64,000 bases of DNA from Myxococcus guangdongensis (GTDB taxonomy: Bacteria > Myxococcota > Myxococcia > Myxococcales > Myxococcaceae), in NCBI RefSeq assembly GCF_024198255.1, contig NZ_JAJVKW010000009.1, positions 1-64,000 of the forward strand, in the 5' to 3' direction. Numbering within the stretch: the first letter of the stretch is position 1; each line of letters begins with the position of its first letter. Made by a program: the position numbers and the translations under genes. The notes under the pieces were generated by a model. That model did no database searches, had not been told where the DNA came from, and saw only the letters and a list, made by a program, of their open reading frames with translations. Positions 51,448 through 60,704 of the stretch are shown here, piece after piece.

Positions 51448-52744
51448 GCGTGAAAGCCTAGCACGCAAAGTCCTCTCCGACGCGTCGAACGACGCCGAGG
51501 TCCTGGTGAGCGCGGTGCGCATCGTCTTCTGCGCGTTGGTGCTGACGCGCTTCCTCGCGCTGGGGGGCGCGGACGCGGAAGGAGGGCCATCGGCGGCGCT
51601 GTTGGAGGTGTCGCTGCTGGTGGGCGGGATGGCGCTGTCCGTGCTGGGGCTGTGGGCGGGACGGAGGCGGTGGTTCGGTCCGTGGCTGCTGTTGGGTTCG
51701 GTGTTGCTGGATGCGGTCGTGGCGCTGGGCACGCTGGGGTCCACGCTGTGGTGGCACGGTCCTCACTACACGGGGCTCTTGCGCATGCCGGACCCGTCCG
51801 CGCTCATCGCGGTGGTGTTCGTCACCGCGCTGCGACTGTCTCCGCGTATCGCCTGGGTGGGGACGGGGTTGAACCTCGTGGGGGCGCTCGCGCTGGTCGC
51901 GCTGGACTTCCACCGCAACGCCGACGTCATCACCTATGGCGCCTCCGAGGTGGCGCTGTGGGTCATCTTCATCGGCAGCGCGGGGGCGGTGGCCGCCGTC
52001 ACGTGTGGGGTGGCGCGGCGCCTGGTGCTTGCCTCCGGCGCGGCGGGGCAGCGCGTGCGGCGGGCTCGCAGCAACCTGCGCGCCATCCTCCGCGAGCACC
52101 ATGACGTGCGGACGGTGTTGTCCGCGGCCCGGCTGCGCGCGGACCTGTTGCTGCGGGAGGCGGGCGGCCAGGGGGACTCGCACCACGCCCAGGGGCTGGC
52201 GCAGGACCTTCGGGAGCTGTGGGAGTTCGTCGAGAGCGTGAAGTCCCGTGCGCTCGGGGAGCTGACGATGATCGATGAGGCGTCGCCCGTGGAGGTGTGC
52301 GCGGCGCTTCGTCATGCCACGGCGGTGGTGCAGACGCGCTACGCGCATGTCCGCATCGTGCTCGGCGCCGTGTCCGCGGAGTCACAGGCGTTGCGCGTCT
52401 GGATTGTCGGAGGCGAGCGGGGACTGGCGCACGTGATGACGAACCTGCTGGTGAACGCGTGCGAGGGGGATGGGCAGCGAGGCGCCTGTACTGTCGAGGT
52501 GAGCGTGGAGCCCGAGGGACGCACGCGGCGGGTGCTCCTGCGGGTGAGCGACGACGGCCCTGGCTTCCGGGCGGCGGCGCTGGACGCCACGCGCCTCACG
52601 GGCGTCTCGACGAAGCAGGCCGGCTCCGGACTGGGGATGCGCCTGGTGGGAGGGCTCATCGAGGCGAGTGGAGGAACGCTGCGCGCGGCGAACCTGCCCG
52701 GTGGCGGAGCCCGGGTGGAGGTCATGCTCCCCACCGGTGGCTGA
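51440..52744 (+). CDS. Membrane sensor histidine kinase (RegB/PrrB-like layout)
   Basis: 434 residues, ATG at 51440 with AGGAGG nine bases upstream (51425-51430). Six or so membrane helices fill residues about 20-195 (IVFCALVLTRFLALGG, LLEVSLLVGGMALSVLGLW, LWVIFIGSAGAVAAVTCGV). The probable H-box is EHHDVRTVLSAARLRADLLL. The HATPase has N-box NLLVNACEG, G1 DDGPGF and G2 GSGLGMRLVGGLIEASGG. The partner is the divergent response regulator. The signal could be redox or membrane-derived by analogy to RegB. Its end overlaps the convergent DUF4105 gene by 23 bases. Confidence 0.87.
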   Translation: MAMRESLARKVLSDASNDAEVLVSAVRIVFCALVLTRFLALGGADAEGGPSAALLEVSLLVGGMALSVLGLWAGRRRWFGPWLLLGSVLLDAVVALGTLGSTLWWHGPHYTGLLRMPDPSALIAVVFVTALRLSPRIAWVGTGLNLVGALALVALDFHRNADVITYGASEVALWVIFIGSAGAVAAVTCGVARRLVLASGAAGQRVRRARSNLRAILREHHDVRTVLSAARLRADLLLREAGGQGDSHHAQGLAQDLRELWEFVESVKSRALGELTMIDEASPVEVCAALRHATAVVQTRYAHVRIVLGAVSAESQALRVWIVGGERGLAHVMTNLLVNACEGDGQRGACTVEVSVEPEGRTRRVLLRVSDDGPGFRAAALDATRLTGVSTKQAGSGLGMRLVGGLIEASGGTLRAANLPGGGARVEVMLPTGG

Positions 52745-54011
52745 GGCCCTCGGCGCCCACGGTGGCCCTGCTCCGTGCGGGGCGGGAGTGCCACCAACGC
52801 TTCGCATGGATGAGCCCCAGCCCCGCGTTGGTGATGACCAGGATGGGGAGGACCTCACGAGTGTCCTGGTCGAACGAGGGCAGCAGTGGCCCGAGCACGA
52901 GCGGCACCAGCGAGCCGAGGACCAGCAGCCCGACGCACCCGCGGACCCAGACCTCCGCGCGCGGGTGGCCCCAGGCCACCAGGAGCCCGAGCGGGAGCAG
53001 CGTCATCGTGAGCGGGTTGGCGAGCCACTGGTTCTCGTTGATGCCGAAGTACGGATGGACCGAGAAGAGCATCAGCGCGAACCCGGCGGTGGCGGCGGCG
53101 CCCACGGTCGCGCCGATGAGGGCGTGGTACAGCCCGAGAGCGACGCGGTATGCACGGCCGCGCTCGAACCTCCGCGGTGTGAGGAGCAGCGCGCATGCCC
53201 CCAGGGCGACGGCGATAGGGAGGAGCCTCGAGCCGTGCTCCCGGGAGGGCGGCACGTCCCGGGACAGGTGCTCCTCGTGGCCCCGGAGGACGAGGGGCTT
53301 GAGGGTGCCCGTGTCATCCACGATGCGGACCTCGTCCAGGGATTGGGAGAGCTCGCGCGGGAAGGCGGCCTCCTGCCACCGGCTCATCGGCGCATCCACG
53401 TCGTCGCTCAGCCAGAGCATCAGGAGTGTGCTCGTCACGGGGAGCTCGCGAAGCGAATCACGCAGGTGCTCGCGCTCGTCGCGGCCGGCGGGGCCGGAGA
53501 GCTGGAGGCGGAGCGCACCACCCAGCGCCTCGTCGAGTGCGTCGCGAAGGCGCGTCGCGCAATTGTCCCTCAGCGGGTCATAGGCATAGGTCCGCGTCTC
53601 GGGCTTCACGTCGCGTTCGAGGCGCTCGAGCAGCCTGCGCCGCTGCTCCACGGACAGGTCCAGCTCCTGGACGAAGATGGAGCGATTGCGTGCGCGGTAC
53701 AGCAGGAGCGCGTTGTCCAAGGGGAGCCGGGCCGCCCAGTAGGTGGGTCGCTCCATCAGGAGGCGCAGCTCGGTCGCGCGGCCATATGACGTCACGCCGT
53801 AGCTGTAGAGGGCGCGGGCGCCACGTCGTGTGTCCTCGGCCCAGACCGCGACGTGGCCGAAGCGCTCGTGCAGGTGCGGGCCGGGGCCGAAGGTCACCAG
53901 CTTCACGTGGACGTCCTCGGGGTGGGCGAGGAAGTCCACGGTCGCGCGCGCGGGTGCGCTCCAGAGCAGACAGAGGGCCAGGATGATGAGGCCGGAGGAG
54001 GGGCTTCCCAT
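52722..54011 (-). CDS. DUF4105 membrane protein
   Basis: 429 residues from ATG 54011 (GLIILALCLLWSAPARA signal). The N-terminal half matches DUF4105 (LVTFGPGPHLHERFGHVAVW, YSYGVTSYG, TYAYDPLRDNCATRLRDAL), a family with a likely His/Cys catalytic pair related to NlpC/P60-like folds: His in RFGH, Cys in DNCATRLRD. The C-terminal 180 residues hold about five helices (LLPIAVALGACALLL, ALIGATVGAAATAGFALMLF, LTMTLLPLGLLVAWG). The function is unproven; it may be an envelope hydrolase. The 3' end overlaps the histidine kinase gene by 23 bases. Confidence 0.8.
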   Translation of the reverse strand: MGSPSSGLIILALCLLWSAPARATVDFLAHPEDVHVKLVTFGPGPHLHERFGHVAVWAEDTRRGARALYSYGVTSYGRATELRLLMERPTYWAARLPLDNALLLYRARNRSIFVQELDLSVEQRRRLLERLERDVKPETRTYAYDPLRDNCATRLRDALDEALGGALRLQLSGPAGRDEREHLRDSLRELPVTSTLLMLWLSDDVDAPMSRWQEAAFPRELSQSLDEVRIVDDTGTLKPLVLRGHEEHLSRDVPPSREHGSRLLPIAVALGACALLLTPRRFERGRAYRVALGLYHALIGATVGAAATAGFALMLFSVHPYFGINENQWLANPLTMTLLPLGLLVAWGHPRAEVWVRGCVGLLVLGSLVPLVLGPLLPSFDQDTREVLPILVITNAGLGLIHAKRWWHSRPARSRATVGAEGLSHRWGA

Positions 54012-54169
54012 GTCGCGAGCCTCGCGCCGCGATGAGCGCCGGGGCAGTGCAAGAAATCTGGCAGTAGGCGGGTCGAGGGCATCACGGCACGGTGGCGTCA
54101 TGCGTGCCCGCTGGGTCCCGTGCGCGCCGGAGTCCCTCCCATCCGACCCGCTTCCAGGAGTTGTCTGTC

Positions 54170-54685
54170 ATGAATCCAGTCCCTTGCTCGGTGAAGCCGC
54201 GCTTCCTGTCGACCCTGACGATGCTCGTCGCGGCCGCCGTCATGATGCTGATGCCCGGTCGCGCGCTGGCCGGAGACGGAGACCGCCTCATCACGCACCT
54301 GCGGGTCTCCGTCACCACGGGCAACGACGACCTGCGCAACGAGAGCCACGCGGTGGCGGTGCTCAAGTACACGGCGCTGTCCGGCAACGTGGGCTTCGCG
54401 AGCTCCAGCCTGAACAACCGCGCGCGGTGGGTGGACCGCTCCACGCACACCGTGGACGTCGCCATGCCCGCCGGAGTCCTCCTCAGCCAGGTGCTCGAGT
54501 TCAGCATCGAGTTCACCTCGGGGCAGCCCGACATCTTCAGCACGGGGGACACGTGGATGATGAACGCCATCACCGTCACGGCCATCCTCGATGATGGCGG
54601 TGAGGTCCTCCTGCTGTCCCGTGCGGGGGCTCCCGTTCACACCTTCCACCACGACCGGGACAAGCGCTGGGCCGTGGACCTCTAG
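54170..54685 (+). CDS. Secreted protein of unknown function
   Basis: 171 residues, ATG at 54170 with CAGGAG nine bases upstream. A long signal peptide ends near MPGRALAGDGD. The mature part is a single beta-rich domain (LITHLRVSVTTGNDDLRNES, VGFASSSLNNRARWVD, ILDDGGEVLLLSRAGAPVHTFH). The layout resembles lectin-like jelly-rolls of unknown target, but no motif is diagnostic. There is no cysteine in the mature protein. Confidence 0.65.
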   Translation: MNPVPCSVKPRFLSTLTMLVAAAVMMLMPGRALAGDGDRLITHLRVSVTTGNDDLRNESHAVAVLKYTALSGNVGFASSSLNNRARWVDRSTHTVDVAMPAGVLLSQVLEFSIEFTSGQPDIFSTGDTWMMNAITVTAILDDGGEVLLLSRAGAPVHTFHHDRDKRWAVDL

Positions 54686-54946
54686 CCTGTGCGGGACGAG
54701 GGGGGCCGCCGTGCGGGCGCGCTCCTCCTCGTCGTCGTCGCTCCTCAGGGCGGGGACATGTCTCGCATCGACCTGACGGCGCCCGGGAACCGCCGGGCCC
54801 ATGTCTGCAAGACGTGGACGTCGATGGGCGACGGCGTCTGCGTCTTCAACGCCGCCTGGAGCGGCGAAGACTCGGGCGCCCAGCGCTTCCTCTTGCGGCT
54901 GTGCAACACGAGCACGGGACGCTGCTCCGCCTGGTGGTCGCCGCCG

Positions 54947-55516
54947 TCAGGGCGCCGCGCTCCAATCCCATGCCACGACGGCCCACTCGTCCGTGGCGTC
55001 ACGGTAGGTGTGCAGCGTCTTGAAGCCCACGCGCTCGTGGGCGCGCAGCGAGCGCGTGTTGCGCGCGGACACCTCCGTGACGAGCAGGTCGAAGCGCTCG
55101 CGGTACAGCTCCCGGTGCTTCGCGTAGAGCTGGTCGAAGAGCCCCTTGCCCCGGTGCGCCTTGTCCACGCAGACCTGCCCCATGACGTAGAAGCGCCGCT
55201 CGCGCAGGGACCGTCCCTGGTACTCCAGCGTGTCAAGCAGGTCGAACATGGGGACGAGCAAGGGCATCAGCGCGCGGCACTCGCGGGGCATCGTCAGCGC
55301 GTACGCCACCAGCTCGCTTCCGTGGTGCGCGACGATGCTGGGTGCCAGCGCGTGCATCTTCTCCAGGGCCGTCACGTCGTGCTCCACCGTGACGAAGCCC
55401 TGAGAGCGCATCTCGTCGTCCTCGAGCACCTGCTTCAGGTTCCTGCGCTGGAGCTCCAGGATGCGCGGGAGCTCCGACGGGCCGCGCACCGCCATCACCT
55501 CATAGGGGCTTGCCAT
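54947..55516 (-). CDS. GNAT-family acetyltransferase
   Basis: 189 residues, ATG at 55516, overlapping the end of the upstream kinase by 17 bases. The acetyl-CoA signature QVCVDKAHRGKGLFDQLYAK contains the R-G-K-G loop, followed by LLVTEVSARNTRSLRAHERVGF, the standard GNAT C-terminal strand and helix. It transfers acetyl groups to an unknown acceptor. It is probably co-transcribed with the kinase gene upstream. Confidence 0.85.
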   Translation of the reverse strand: MASPYEVMAVRGPSELPRILELQRRNLKQVLEDDEMRSQGFVTVEHDVTALEKMHALAPSIVAHHGSELVAYALTMPRECRALMPLLVPMFDLLDTLEYQGRSLRERRFYVMGQVCVDKAHRGKGLFDQLYAKHRELYRERFDLLVTEVSARNTRSLRAHERVGFKTLHTYRDATDEWAVVAWDWSAAP

Positions 55517-58415
55517 GGTGCTGGGAGGATAGACGAGGCGCGGTGTGTCGCACGAGCCAGCGTTCGACGTCCTTGAACTGCTGGGTGCGAGCGGGCAGGT
55601 GGCCCTGGTTGTGTCGCTGCGCGGCGTTCGCCAGCGTGAGGGCTCGCTGGCGCTGGCCGGGCTCGGACTCGAGCGCCCGCGCCATCGAGTAGCGGGCGCT
55701 GGCCAGCTCATCGGCGTAGCGCTCGGCGGAGGGCTGCTCGAGCAGCCCGAGGGCCCGCTCCAACAGGGGGAGGGCCTTGCGCGGCTCACCCAGGCCGAGG
55801 TGGTCATCGGCGACGTTCACCAGCTCCATCCCCACCCGGGCATCCCCGGGGCCGTACCGCTTCTCGCGGATGGTCACCGCGCGCAGGTGCTGCTTCAGCG
55901 CCTCCTCGTACCGCCCCAGCGAGGCCAGCACCACGCCCATGCGCGACAGGGACGCGCCCACGTCGCTGGCGTCGGGGCCCTGCACCTTCTCGTGGATGCG
56001 CGCCGCCTTGAGGTAGTGCTGGAGGCTCTCCTCCGGGTGCCCCTGCGCCATCAGGAACCCCGCCAGGTTGTGGTACGCGCTGGCCACCGCCTCACTCTCC
56101 TCGCCATAGACGCGCCGGTTGATGAGCAGCGCCTCCCGCCCGTAGCGGAGCGCGGCCTCGATGTCGCCGAGCCGCACGTTGAAGACGGCGAGGTTGCTGA
56201 GCACCGTGGCGAGGTACGGATGCTCGGGGCCGTACTTCTCGCGGTAGATGGCCTCCGCCTCGGTGAGGAAGCGAATCCCCTCCGCGTGGCGGTCGAACTC
56301 GTGCAGCGCGTGGCCCATGGTCAACAACGCCGTGCCGAGCTCGGGCTCGTTCGCGGTGTAGAGCTTGCGCGCCAGCTCCACCGCGCGCTGGCTCGCGGCC
56401 AGCGCCTCCTCGCGTCGTCCGCGCTTGCGGTGGAGACTGGCGAGGTTGCGGAAGTACATCGCCTCGATGCGCGCGTCGCCGCCCAGCCGGCGCAGGGCCG
56501 CCTGCGCGTGTCCAGGCACGGCGCCGTCCGGGTCCACCTCCGGCCCCACCAGGCTGAGCAGGCGAATCATGCCCGCCCACGACTCGGCGGCTTGTCGGTC
56601 ATGGCGACTGGCCGTGGCCACCTGGATGGCCTGGTGCAGCGTCTTGATGGCGTCGCGGTACGCGAGGTTCTTGCCCTGCGTCTCGGCGAGCAGGTCCAAC
56701 ACCTCCGCCTCCAGAGGCCCGTAGCCGATGGCGTGGGCCTCGGTCGCCACGTCGTTCGCGAGCAGGAGCGCGGGCGCGACCTGTCCCGCATTGAGCTTCG
56801 CGCGCACCTGGGCGCGTCGGGTGCGCAGGGCCTCCATGCGCTTCTGGCTGGCCTCGTCCGTGGGCGGAGGCTCGGGCGCGGCCAGCGCGGACAGGTTGGC
56901 GCAGACGGAGACACTCTCCAGCGAGTGCACCACGCGCGTTGCGTTCTGGATGACCTGCGCGTCCGCGGTGGCCAGCGTGTCCACCACGGCGCCCAGGTCC
57001 TTGAGCCGCTGGTCCAGGCAGATGACCTGCCGCTCGAGCAGCCGCTCCGTCTGCTGTCCCTTCACGCGGGTGGCCACGCACGCCTCGTGGCTCGCGGCGA
57101 CCCAGGCCCGCGCCTGGCCGTTCAGCGTGCGCTCCACCTCCGTCCATGCGCCCGCGGCGTAGGGCAGGGGGCTCTGCGTGAAGAGCGCGCGCACGGTGGA
57201 CCTGCGGGCGTCATCCCAGACGCCGACGAGGGCCTGCTCGTTGCCGGAGCAGGGTGACGCGGACGTGGTGCGATGAAGGACGGCGCCACCCCCGAGCAAC
57301 ACCAGCCCCGCGGCCGTGGCGAGCGCGGCGCGGCGCCACCGGGCTCCGGGCGCATGGCTGAGCCTGCGCAGGAGCACGTCCATCGACTCGTGGCGCGCCA
57401 CCGGCAAGTGGGCGAGTCCTCGCAGCAACACCTGATGCAGCCACGCCGGGACATTCGAGCCCGGCGGAGGCCGAGGTCCGGGCGGCACGCGAACAGAGGC
57501 CTCCGTGGGGAGGCTCGGGGACTCGGCGGGGGCGAAGGGCCGCTTGCCGTAGAGGGCCTCGTACAGCGCGACGCAGAAGCTGTACTGGTCGCTGCGCGCG
57601 TCGGAGGGCTCGCCGCGCTTCTGCTCGGGCGCCATGTAGGCCGGCGTCCCCAGCACCATGTCCGAGCGGGTGTGCCACTCGCTGCGCAGCGGCGCGGCCG
57701 TGGTGCCCGGGGTGGGCGTGGGCGTGTCCTCGACGCCCTCGACGATGCGCGCCAGCCCGAAGTCGGTGATGCGCACGCGCCCGTCCTTGCCGACGAGCGC
57801 GTTGTCGGGCTTGAAGTCCCGGTGCACCAGCCCCTGCGCGTGCGCCGCCGCGAGCCCGCGTCCGGCCTGGATGAACAGGCCCAGCGTCTCACGCCAGTCC
57901 TTCGGTCCCTTGCGCGAGCGGATGTGCGCGCGCAGCGTGGTGCCGTCCACCAGCTCCATGGCCAGGAAGACGTGCTCACCGAAGCGGCCCACGTCATGGA
58001 TGGTGATGACGTGCGGGTGGATGACGCGAGCGGTGGCCTGGGCCTCGCGCAACAGCCGCGCCTGGGCGCGCTCGAGGTGGGCGGAGCTGGTGGAGTCGAT
58101 GCGAATCAGCTTGAGCGCGACGCGCCGGTCCAGCTCCGGGTCATACGCCGCGTGGACGACGCCCATGCCCCCGGAGCCGATTCGCTCCAGAACGACATAT
58201 CGCCCGAGCAGCGCCCCGCGCTCGAGCCACGAGCGCGGCGCGGCAGGCATCGACGGTGGCGGGCTCGCCTCCTCGTCCCGCGAACGCGCGGCCTCCGCCA
58301 GGAGTGCTCGACAGGAGGCGCAGGAATCAAGATGCTGCTCCACCTGATGCGTCGCTTCGACGTCCAGCTCACCCTGTGCGAAGGCGAAGAGCCGTCGTGT
58401 CTCGATGCATTCCAT
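55500..58415 (-). CDS. Ser/Thr protein kinase with zinc-finger N-terminus and TPR array
   Basis: 971 residues. The N-terminus is an anti-sigma-like zinc finger (HQVEQHLDSCASCR: His28, Cys32, Cys35), then the kinase domain from 73: GSGGMG 80-85, Lys102, HRDFKPDN with Asp200, DFG Asp218 and APEQKRGEPSDARSD. A single helix at about 365-385 is followed by 550 residues with TPRs (LGDIEAALRYGREALLINRR, YEEALKQHLRAVTIREKRYG). It is divergent from a sigma-factor gene with only 38 bases between starts. This is the zinc-finger kinase/sigma pairing seen repeatedly in myxobacteria, suggesting the kinase controls the sigma factor. Confidence 0.9.
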   Translation of the reverse strand: MECIETRRLFAFAQGELDVEATHQVEQHLDSCASCRALLAEAARSRDEEASPPPSMPAAPRSWLERGALLGRYVVLERIGSGGMGVVHAAYDPELDRRVALKLIRIDSTSSAHLERAQARLLREAQATARVIHPHVITIHDVGRFGEHVFLAMELVDGTTLRAHIRSRKGPKDWRETLGLFIQAGRGLAAAHAQGLVHRDFKPDNALVGKDGRVRITDFGLARIVEGVEDTPTPTPGTTAAPLRSEWHTRSDMVLGTPAYMAPEQKRGEPSDARSDQYSFCVALYEALYGKRPFAPAESPSLPTEASVRVPPGPRPPPGSNVPAWLHQVLLRGLAHLPVARHESMDVLLRRLSHAPGARWRRAALATAAGLVLLGGGAVLHRTTSASPCSGNEQALVGVWDDARRSTVRALFTQSPLPYAAGAWTEVERTLNGQARAWVAASHEACVATRVKGQQTERLLERQVICLDQRLKDLGAVVDTLATADAQVIQNATRVVHSLESVSVCANLSALAAPEPPPTDEASQKRMEALRTRRAQVRAKLNAGQVAPALLLANDVATEAHAIGYGPLEAEVLDLLAETQGKNLAYRDAIKTLHQAIQVATASRHDRQAAESWAGMIRLLSLVGPEVDPDGAVPGHAQAALRRLGGDARIEAMYFRNLASLHRKRGRREEALAASQRAVELARKLYTANEPELGTALLTMGHALHEFDRHAEGIRFLTEAEAIYREKYGPEHPYLATVLSNLAVFNVRLGDIEAALRYGREALLINRRVYGEESEAVASAYHNLAGFLMAQGHPEESLQHYLKAARIHEKVQGPDASDVGASLSRMGVVLASLGRYEEALKQHLRAVTIREKRYGPGDARVGMELVNVADDHLGLGEPRKALPLLERALGLLEQPSAERYADELASARYSMARALESEPGQRQRALTLANAAQRHNQGHLPARTQQFKDVERWLVRHTAPRLSSQHHGKPL

Positions 58416-58453
58416 GACCGTGGTGACGATAACCGACGTGGGCGGTCAAGACG

Positions 58454-59149
58454 ATGAATGGCACCGAGCATGAAGAGGACCTGGCCTTCGCGCGCGCCTG
58501 TGCGCGGCAGGACGCCAGCGCCCTGAGCGAGTTCGAGTCGCGCTTCATCCCGTCGCTCCGCAAGGCGCTGCTGCACCGGGGCCTGGAGGCCACCGTGGCG
58601 GACGAGGCGCTCCAGTTGCTGCGCGTGAAGCTTTTCCTTCCCAACGGAGAGCGCGCGCCGCGCATCGCCGACTACGAGGGACAGGGCACGTTGATGGCGT
58701 GGCTCCGGGTGGCCGCGCTGCGCACCGCGCTCAACCTGATGCGAGAGCGGAAGATTTCGCTCGACCTGAATGACTCCAAGCTCGCAGAGGCGAGCGTGCC
58801 GGACGTGGATATGGACCGGCGCTTCATCCAGGAGCGCTACCGCGAGGACTTCACGGTGGCCTTCCAGGAGGCGCTCGGCGCGCTGGAGTCCCGGGGACGG
58901 ACGCTGTTGCGGTTGCACCTGGTGGAGGGGATGGGCACGGCGCAGATCGCCCGCGCGTACCAGGTGGACCGCTCCACGGTGAAGCGCTGGCTGGCGCAGT
59001 TCCGCGAGCGGCTGCGGCAGGATGTGCGAGACCGTCTCGCGGCCCGATTGGGCGAGAACTCCGAGGGGCTCACCAGCCTGCTGCGAGTGCTCCAGAGCCA
59101 GCTGGACCTGAGCATCCGCTCGGTGATGCGGGACGCGACACCGTCTTGA
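58454..59149 (+). CDS. ECF-like RNA polymerase sigma factor
   Basis: 231 residues, ATG at 58454. Region 2-like helices (DEALQLLRVKLFL, YEGQGTLMAWLRVAALRTALNLMR, with the W-L-R-x-A motif) precede a region 4 helix-turn-helix (GTAQIARAYQVDRSTVKRWLAQFRERL). It belongs to the myxobacterial ECF group that pairs with Ser/Thr kinases. The long tail (about 40 residues after the HTH) is unusual. Divergent from the kinase, sharing a 38-base control region. Confidence 0.85.
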   Translation: MNGTEHEEDLAFARACARQDASALSEFESRFIPSLRKALLHRGLEATVADEALQLLRVKLFLPNGERAPRIADYEGQGTLMAWLRVAALRTALNLMRERKISLDLNDSKLAEASVPDVDMDRRFIQERYREDFTVAFQEALGALESRGRTLLRLHLVEGMGTAQIARAYQVDRSTVKRWLAQFRERLRQDVRDRLAARLGENSEGLTSLLRVLQSQLDLSIRSVMRDATPS

Positions 59150-59352
59150 GCGCCCGCGCTCGTGCGGAAAAGCGATGCGCGAATGCGCCACTTCGCGCCA
59201 GGGCGTGTCCAGGCAGTGATGTGCCCGCTTCCGCGCTTGCTTCCCCACACCCCTTGCGCGGACCCGGGGAGGGCTGACCGCTCCGGGTCGGGACTTCGAG
59301 GGGCGCGTGGAGGCGGCCCGCGGGGGGCCTCTCCACGCTCCTCGTCGAAGGT

Positions 59353-60150
59353 TCAGGCCCGCGTCGTCGCGAGCGCCTGACGGATGGCGACCACCACGGG
59401 GCAGTCGTCCTTCTCCAGGTCGAAGGGCTTGCGAGGAAACAGCGGCGGCTGCGCCATGAAGCGAGGGCGGGTGCCCCGGTGCGGCTGCGCGGCGTGGGCG
59501 ATGAGCGGGTGGCAGAGATAGACGGTCCCCGCGTCACCCTGGGCCAGCGCTTCAGGACGCGAGGCCGTCGAATCCATCCGTTGGGCCAGCTCCATGAAGG
59601 ACAGGCCCGCGTCCCCGGCGGGGGCCAGCATCCGCGCGACGTCGTGATGCGAGCCGATGCGGATGCGCGTGGGAGCGTCGTGCTCGCCGACGTCGGAGAA
59701 CAGGAAGAGCATCAGGAGCGCGCGCCCCTGGGTGGAGACGTTGCTGCGCCACTCGAAGAAGGAGTCGGTGCCGCCCGGTGGAGGGAAGCTGACGTCGACG
59801 TGCCAGCCGTCGTCACCTGGGTTCTCGGTGCTGGGGAAGCGGACCGGGAAGGAGCCCAGGCTCATCCTCGGCCACCATCGCTCGACGCCGACGAGCTGGT
59901 CGTACGCGGCATTCAATCTCGGCGTGTTCGCGGCCGTGCGGAAGACGTCCTGCGTGTATTCGCCGAGCCGGACGACGGGGCGTTTCCAGCTCGTCGGATC
60001 ATCGGGGGAACAGCCGGTGTCCTTCCAGAGGAGGGCGCGCGCCTCGGCGGCGACTTCCTGGGGAAAGGCGTCATCGAGTCGGACGAAGCCCTGCTCGATG
60101 AACTGTTGAATCTGGGACGCACTCAGGACCGGGGAGGATTCAGGGGACAT
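59353..60150 (-). CDS. Phytanoyl-CoA dioxygenase (PhyH)-family Fe(II)/2-oxoglutarate oxygenase
   Basis: 265 residues, ATG at 60150. The iron-binding facial triad is His117-x-Asp119 in WHVDVSF and the distal His219 (or His214) in CHPLIAHAAQPHRGTRPRF; the Arg in RPRF would hold 2-oxoglutarate. It should hydroxylate an unknown small molecule. There are no neighbouring biosynthetic genes. Downstream is free of genes for 203 bases. Confidence 0.82.
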   Translation of the reverse strand: MSPESSPVLSASQIQQFIEQGFVRLDDAFPQEVAAEARALLWKDTGCSPDDPTSWKRPVVRLGEYTQDVFRTAANTPRLNAAYDQLVGVERWWPRMSLGSFPVRFPSTENPGDDGWHVDVSFPPPGGTDSFFEWRSNVSTQGRALLMLFLFSDVGEHDAPTRIRIGSHHDVARMLAPAGDAGLSFMELAQRMDSTASRPEALAQGDAGTVYLCHPLIAHAAQPHRGTRPRFMAQPPLFPRKPFDLEKDDCPVVVAIRQALATTRA

Positions 60151-60205
60151 GGGCGCGGGGACGAAGGGACGCGCGAAACCTGACCGCCGCGCGAGGTGGG
60201 GCAGT

Positions 60206-60616
60206 TCAGGAGGGTTGCTTGAAGATGAAGGGGTAGCTCACGACCACCTTGCCCAGCTCCTTGGAGGGCTTCGGAAACCGCCAGGTCCTGATCTGTCCAA
60301 CCATGCAGTCCTCGAGTTCCGGCTCGTGCACGAGCGTCTGCTGGACCTTGGCCTCGGAGACGTGTCCCTCGGCACCGATGACGAAGCGGATGGTGATCTT
60401 CCCGTCCCGCAGCGGCCGTGTGCCCCAGACCCACGAGTAGCACTGGAGAATCTCCTCGCGGTGACTCTGGATGACCCGTCGAATCGAATCCACGCCGAGC
60501 GGGCCCTCGAGCAGCCGGGTCAACCTGTCCTGTCCGCGTGGGAGCTGCGCGCGGTCCGGGGTGTGGTGGCAGGCGAGGGTCGATAGGAGGAGCAGGGGGG
60601 CGGTGGTGCGCAGCAT
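60206..60616 (-). CDS. Lipoprotein with AgmX/PglI-type (TonB-like) C-terminal domain
   Basis: 136 residues, ATG at 60616. The signal TTAPLLLLSTLAC has a lipobox Cys at 17. The mature domain is of the TonB-like AgmX/PglI C-terminal type (DSIRRVIQSHREEILQCYS, ITIRFVIGAEGHVSEAKVQQ, EDCMVGQIRTWRFPKPSK, VVVSYPFIFK). AgmX and PglI relate to gliding motility in Myxococcus, but many paralogues have unknown roles. Located 55 bases past the PhyH-like gene start on the same strand. Confidence 0.78.
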   Translation of the reverse strand: MLRTTAPLLLLSTLACHHTPDRAQLPRGQDRLTRLLEGPLGVDSIRRVIQSHREEILQCYSWVWGTRPLRDGKITIRFVIGAEGHVSEAKVQQTLVHEPELEDCMVGQIRTWRFPKPSKELGKVVVSYPFIFKQPS

Positions 60617-60704
60617 CCGGGGCACTCTGCCACGGGCACCGTGATCTCGGGCGGACTGTGAGGAGGCCCGAGGTCCATCATCCGCCTCGGGCCCCCGCGC
60701 TTCG

